From positions 1,612,001 through 1,676,000 of the forward strand of contig CM074127.1 of NCBI GenBank assembly GCA_037178625.1: a DNA stretch of 64,000 nt, written 5' to 3'. Of the stretch, positions 62,471-64,000 are shown piece after piece. The DNA is from Skeletonema tropicum. Lineage: Eukaryota > Bacillariophyta > Thalassiosirophyceae > Thalassiosirales > Thalassiosiraceae. A program made the position numbers and the translations under genes. The notes beneath the pieces were generated by a model. The model saw only the letters and a list, made by a program, of their open reading frames with translations. It was not told where the DNA came from and did no database searches. The stretch's first letter is position 1. Every line of letters starts with the position of its first letter.

Positions 62471-63883
62471 ATGAGTAATGATGCTAAGTCTCACGCGAAG
62501 AGATTGGTGTCGCGTGAATCGTCTGCGGCGTCGGATGTGATAGATTTGGTGGACGACGATGATGGAGACCACAAAGTGGCAACTGCCATAAGTATGAAGC
62601 CATCCCATCAAAAGTCGGAGAACAATAATAGTAGAAGTTTTCGTGGAGGGCAGCACAATAGTCACTTGCGTAACTCTTCAGGTTCTGATGATGTCATTGA
62701 TTTAGTGGACGATGGTGGTGATGAGGCTACCAAGAGACGTCAGGCTCCAACTCAAACAACCACATCATCTGCCAAGAGAAGGAGATCGAGTTATGACGAG
62801 CCTACTCAAGCAAAGGACCATGCTACAATCACTCATGGAATAGTAGGCTTGTTAGATCAATTGCACAGCGTAGATGCACTCACATGTGCAGGAAGATTTG
62901 GATGTTCCGCGCTCACCTCTTCTCGCACAACTAGCCAACAGCCACGATACAACCATCAACCACTACATTATCTCCAAAATGACAACTGGAGCTGTGGGTA
63001 TCGTAACCTTCAAATGATGATCAGCTCAATGCTGCCATCAGTCCGTTCAATTTTCCCTGATGGTGTCCCATCTGTACATGAAATACAAACTACAATGGAG
63101 CAACTGTGGAAAGAAGGAGTTGATTTAGAAAGTGCCAAACACCACAATTATAAGTTAGTAGGGAAGAATGGGAGACGAGCATTTATTGGAACCATTGAAG
63201 CTTGGGCATACTTTTCCTATTTAGGGGTGGATGCTGCTATAGTCCAATTCCTCAACAAAAATCGCGCTATGGCTATGGTAGGTGATTTCATTTGGAATTA
63301 CTTCGCCAAAATGACTGGACCAGATGGTTGCAGCTGTTTTGACGATGTAACAATAGTTCAACCTGGAGCTCCGCCAGTGGTAAATCCTTCATTGTCAAGT
63401 TTTGAATATGGGTGCAGGTTATTCAACACCAGACCTGTAAACGATGTAGATGCATCACTACGATCGTCTTGCACTTGTGCGATGCCGTCAATTTACTTGC
63501 AATGGGAAGGCCACAGTATTACAGTAGTGGGGATACGCAAAATAAAGAGCACAGATGGCTCATCTTCACCATCGTTCAATCTTATCGTGTTTGATCCTCA
63601 CCAGCGTGGAGCGCAAATAAAGGCCAACTTGGAAAACGGAGTAGCTAATAAGAGCAGCCTGGAATCAGTACTGACTGGCATGAAGTCAAATAAAATCAAC
63701 TTTGAGCTGTCAGTAAATGAATTGGTTAAGAAGAGGGAGAATATCCAGTTACTGCTGTCAACAGCTGCTATTTTGGAGGAGTCGGAACGTGTCTCACGCA
63801 AAAAGTGTCAGTCTGGAATCCACTGCATCACTGCGTCAACTACATACCCACTAAGCAGAGAATATTCGCAAGGAAACGGATAG
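62471..63883 (+). CDS. ZUP1-like C78 family peptidase with two SUMO-interacting-like motifs
   Basis: A 470-residue single-exon protein. The C-terminal part is a peptidase C78 domain: NDNWSCGYRNLQMMISSM with catalytic Cys 175, EGHSITVVGI with His 348, and LIVFDPHQRG with Asp 375. The order Cys-His-Asp and the GHS..VVGI pattern match ZUP1 (ZUFSP), a deubiquitinase for K63-linked chains linked to genome stability. The related UFM1 proteases instead use a DPH box, and this protein has DPH as well. The N-terminus has no zinc finger. It has two repeats of DVIDLVDD (residues 22-29 and 74-81), which look like SUMO-interacting motifs in acidic context. A target at the SUMO/ubiquitin interface is inferred. 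Confidence 0.8.
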   Translation: MSNDAKSHAKRLVSRESSAASDVIDLVDDDDGDHKVATAISMKPSHQKSENNNSRSFRGGQHNSHLRNSSGSDDVIDLVDDGGDEATKRRQAPTQTTTSSAKRRRSSYDEPTQAKDHATITHGIVGLLDQLHSVDALTCAGRFGCSALTSSRTTSQQPRYNHQPLHYLQNDNWSCGYRNLQMMISSMLPSVRSIFPDGVPSVHEIQTTMEQLWKEGVDLESAKHHNYKLVGKNGRRAFIGTIEAWAYFSYLGVDAAIVQFLNKNRAMAMVGDFIWNYFAKMTGPDGCSCFDDVTIVQPGAPPVVNPSLSSFEYGCRLFNTRPVNDVDASLRSSCTCAMPSIYLQWEGHSITVVGIRKIKSTDGSSSPSFNLIVFDPHQRGAQIKANLENGVANKSSLESVLTGMKSNKINFELSVNELVKKRENIQLLLSTAAILEESERVSRKKCQSGIHCITASTTYPLSREYSQGNG

Positions 63884-64000
63884 TTTAATATGTTTAACAA
63901 GTTTTTCATTTTTTACGTCTTACTTCTATGCATTATCTTAGTTAATCAAATCTTCAAGTGGACAAGGAGCTCGGACAGCCTGACTGAATCCCTTTTGATA
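63884..64000. other. Right edge, 3' flank of the C78 peptidase gene
   Basis: Short AT-rich downstream sequence, no feature recognised. Confidence 0.3.

Overview
The window looks like nuclear DNA of a photosynthetic stramenopile, most likely a centric diatom. Several signs point this way. Genes are compact, with few short GT-AG introns. Proteins carry long Ser/Asn/Asp-rich low-complexity tracts. Two predicted proteins begin with a signal peptide followed by a GFAP motif, resembling the ASAF-type plastid-targeting motif of diatoms. Short TGACGT clusters and a short CCCTAA tract are also present. The species cannot be named from the sequence alone.

Left third (1-21750): a gene-poor repeat domain. 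A 183-bp satellite is arranged as alternating A/B monomers (366-bp dimer) in a highly homogeneous array of about 61 monomers (about 5871-17020). Divergent monomers of the same family lie in the flanks. On each side are two copies of a duplicated segment of about 2-3.1 kb, and each copy carries the same tRNA-Lys(CUU) gene (700, 4817, 18387, 21502). The result is a homogenised core, diverged edges and two tRNA genes on each side. This resembles the layout of some regional centromeres or heterochromatin islands, but no centromere function is shown.

Middle (22018-52865): ordinary single-copy genes. In order they are an ABHD11-like hydrolase (frame-broken), a SAC-domain phosphoinositide phosphatase, an hnRNP H/F-like RNA-binding protein, a BioD-like/DRTGG mitochondrial protein, a small acidic protein, an ApaH-like phosphatase (ALPH) with a long disordered N-terminus, a PP2A activator (PTPA), a presequence-protease-like M16C peptidase, an AP-4 sigma subunit, a very large unrecognised protein with a Tudor/SH3-like N-terminus, succinate dehydrogenase subunit 4, and a plastid-targeted methyltransferase-like protein. 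Several otherwise well-conserved frames are broken by what looks like one extra base each time.

Right part (53431-64000): an intact Ty3/gypsy LTR retrotransposon (53593-59505, minus strand). It has 236-bp LTRs that appear identical and a 5-bp target duplication CCCAA, and it sits inside a sulfotransferase-like gene. Its gag and pol lie in one frame separated by a single TGA. Beyond it are an AAGAB/p34-like adaptin-binding protein and a ZUP1-like C78 peptidase with two SUMO-interacting-like motifs.
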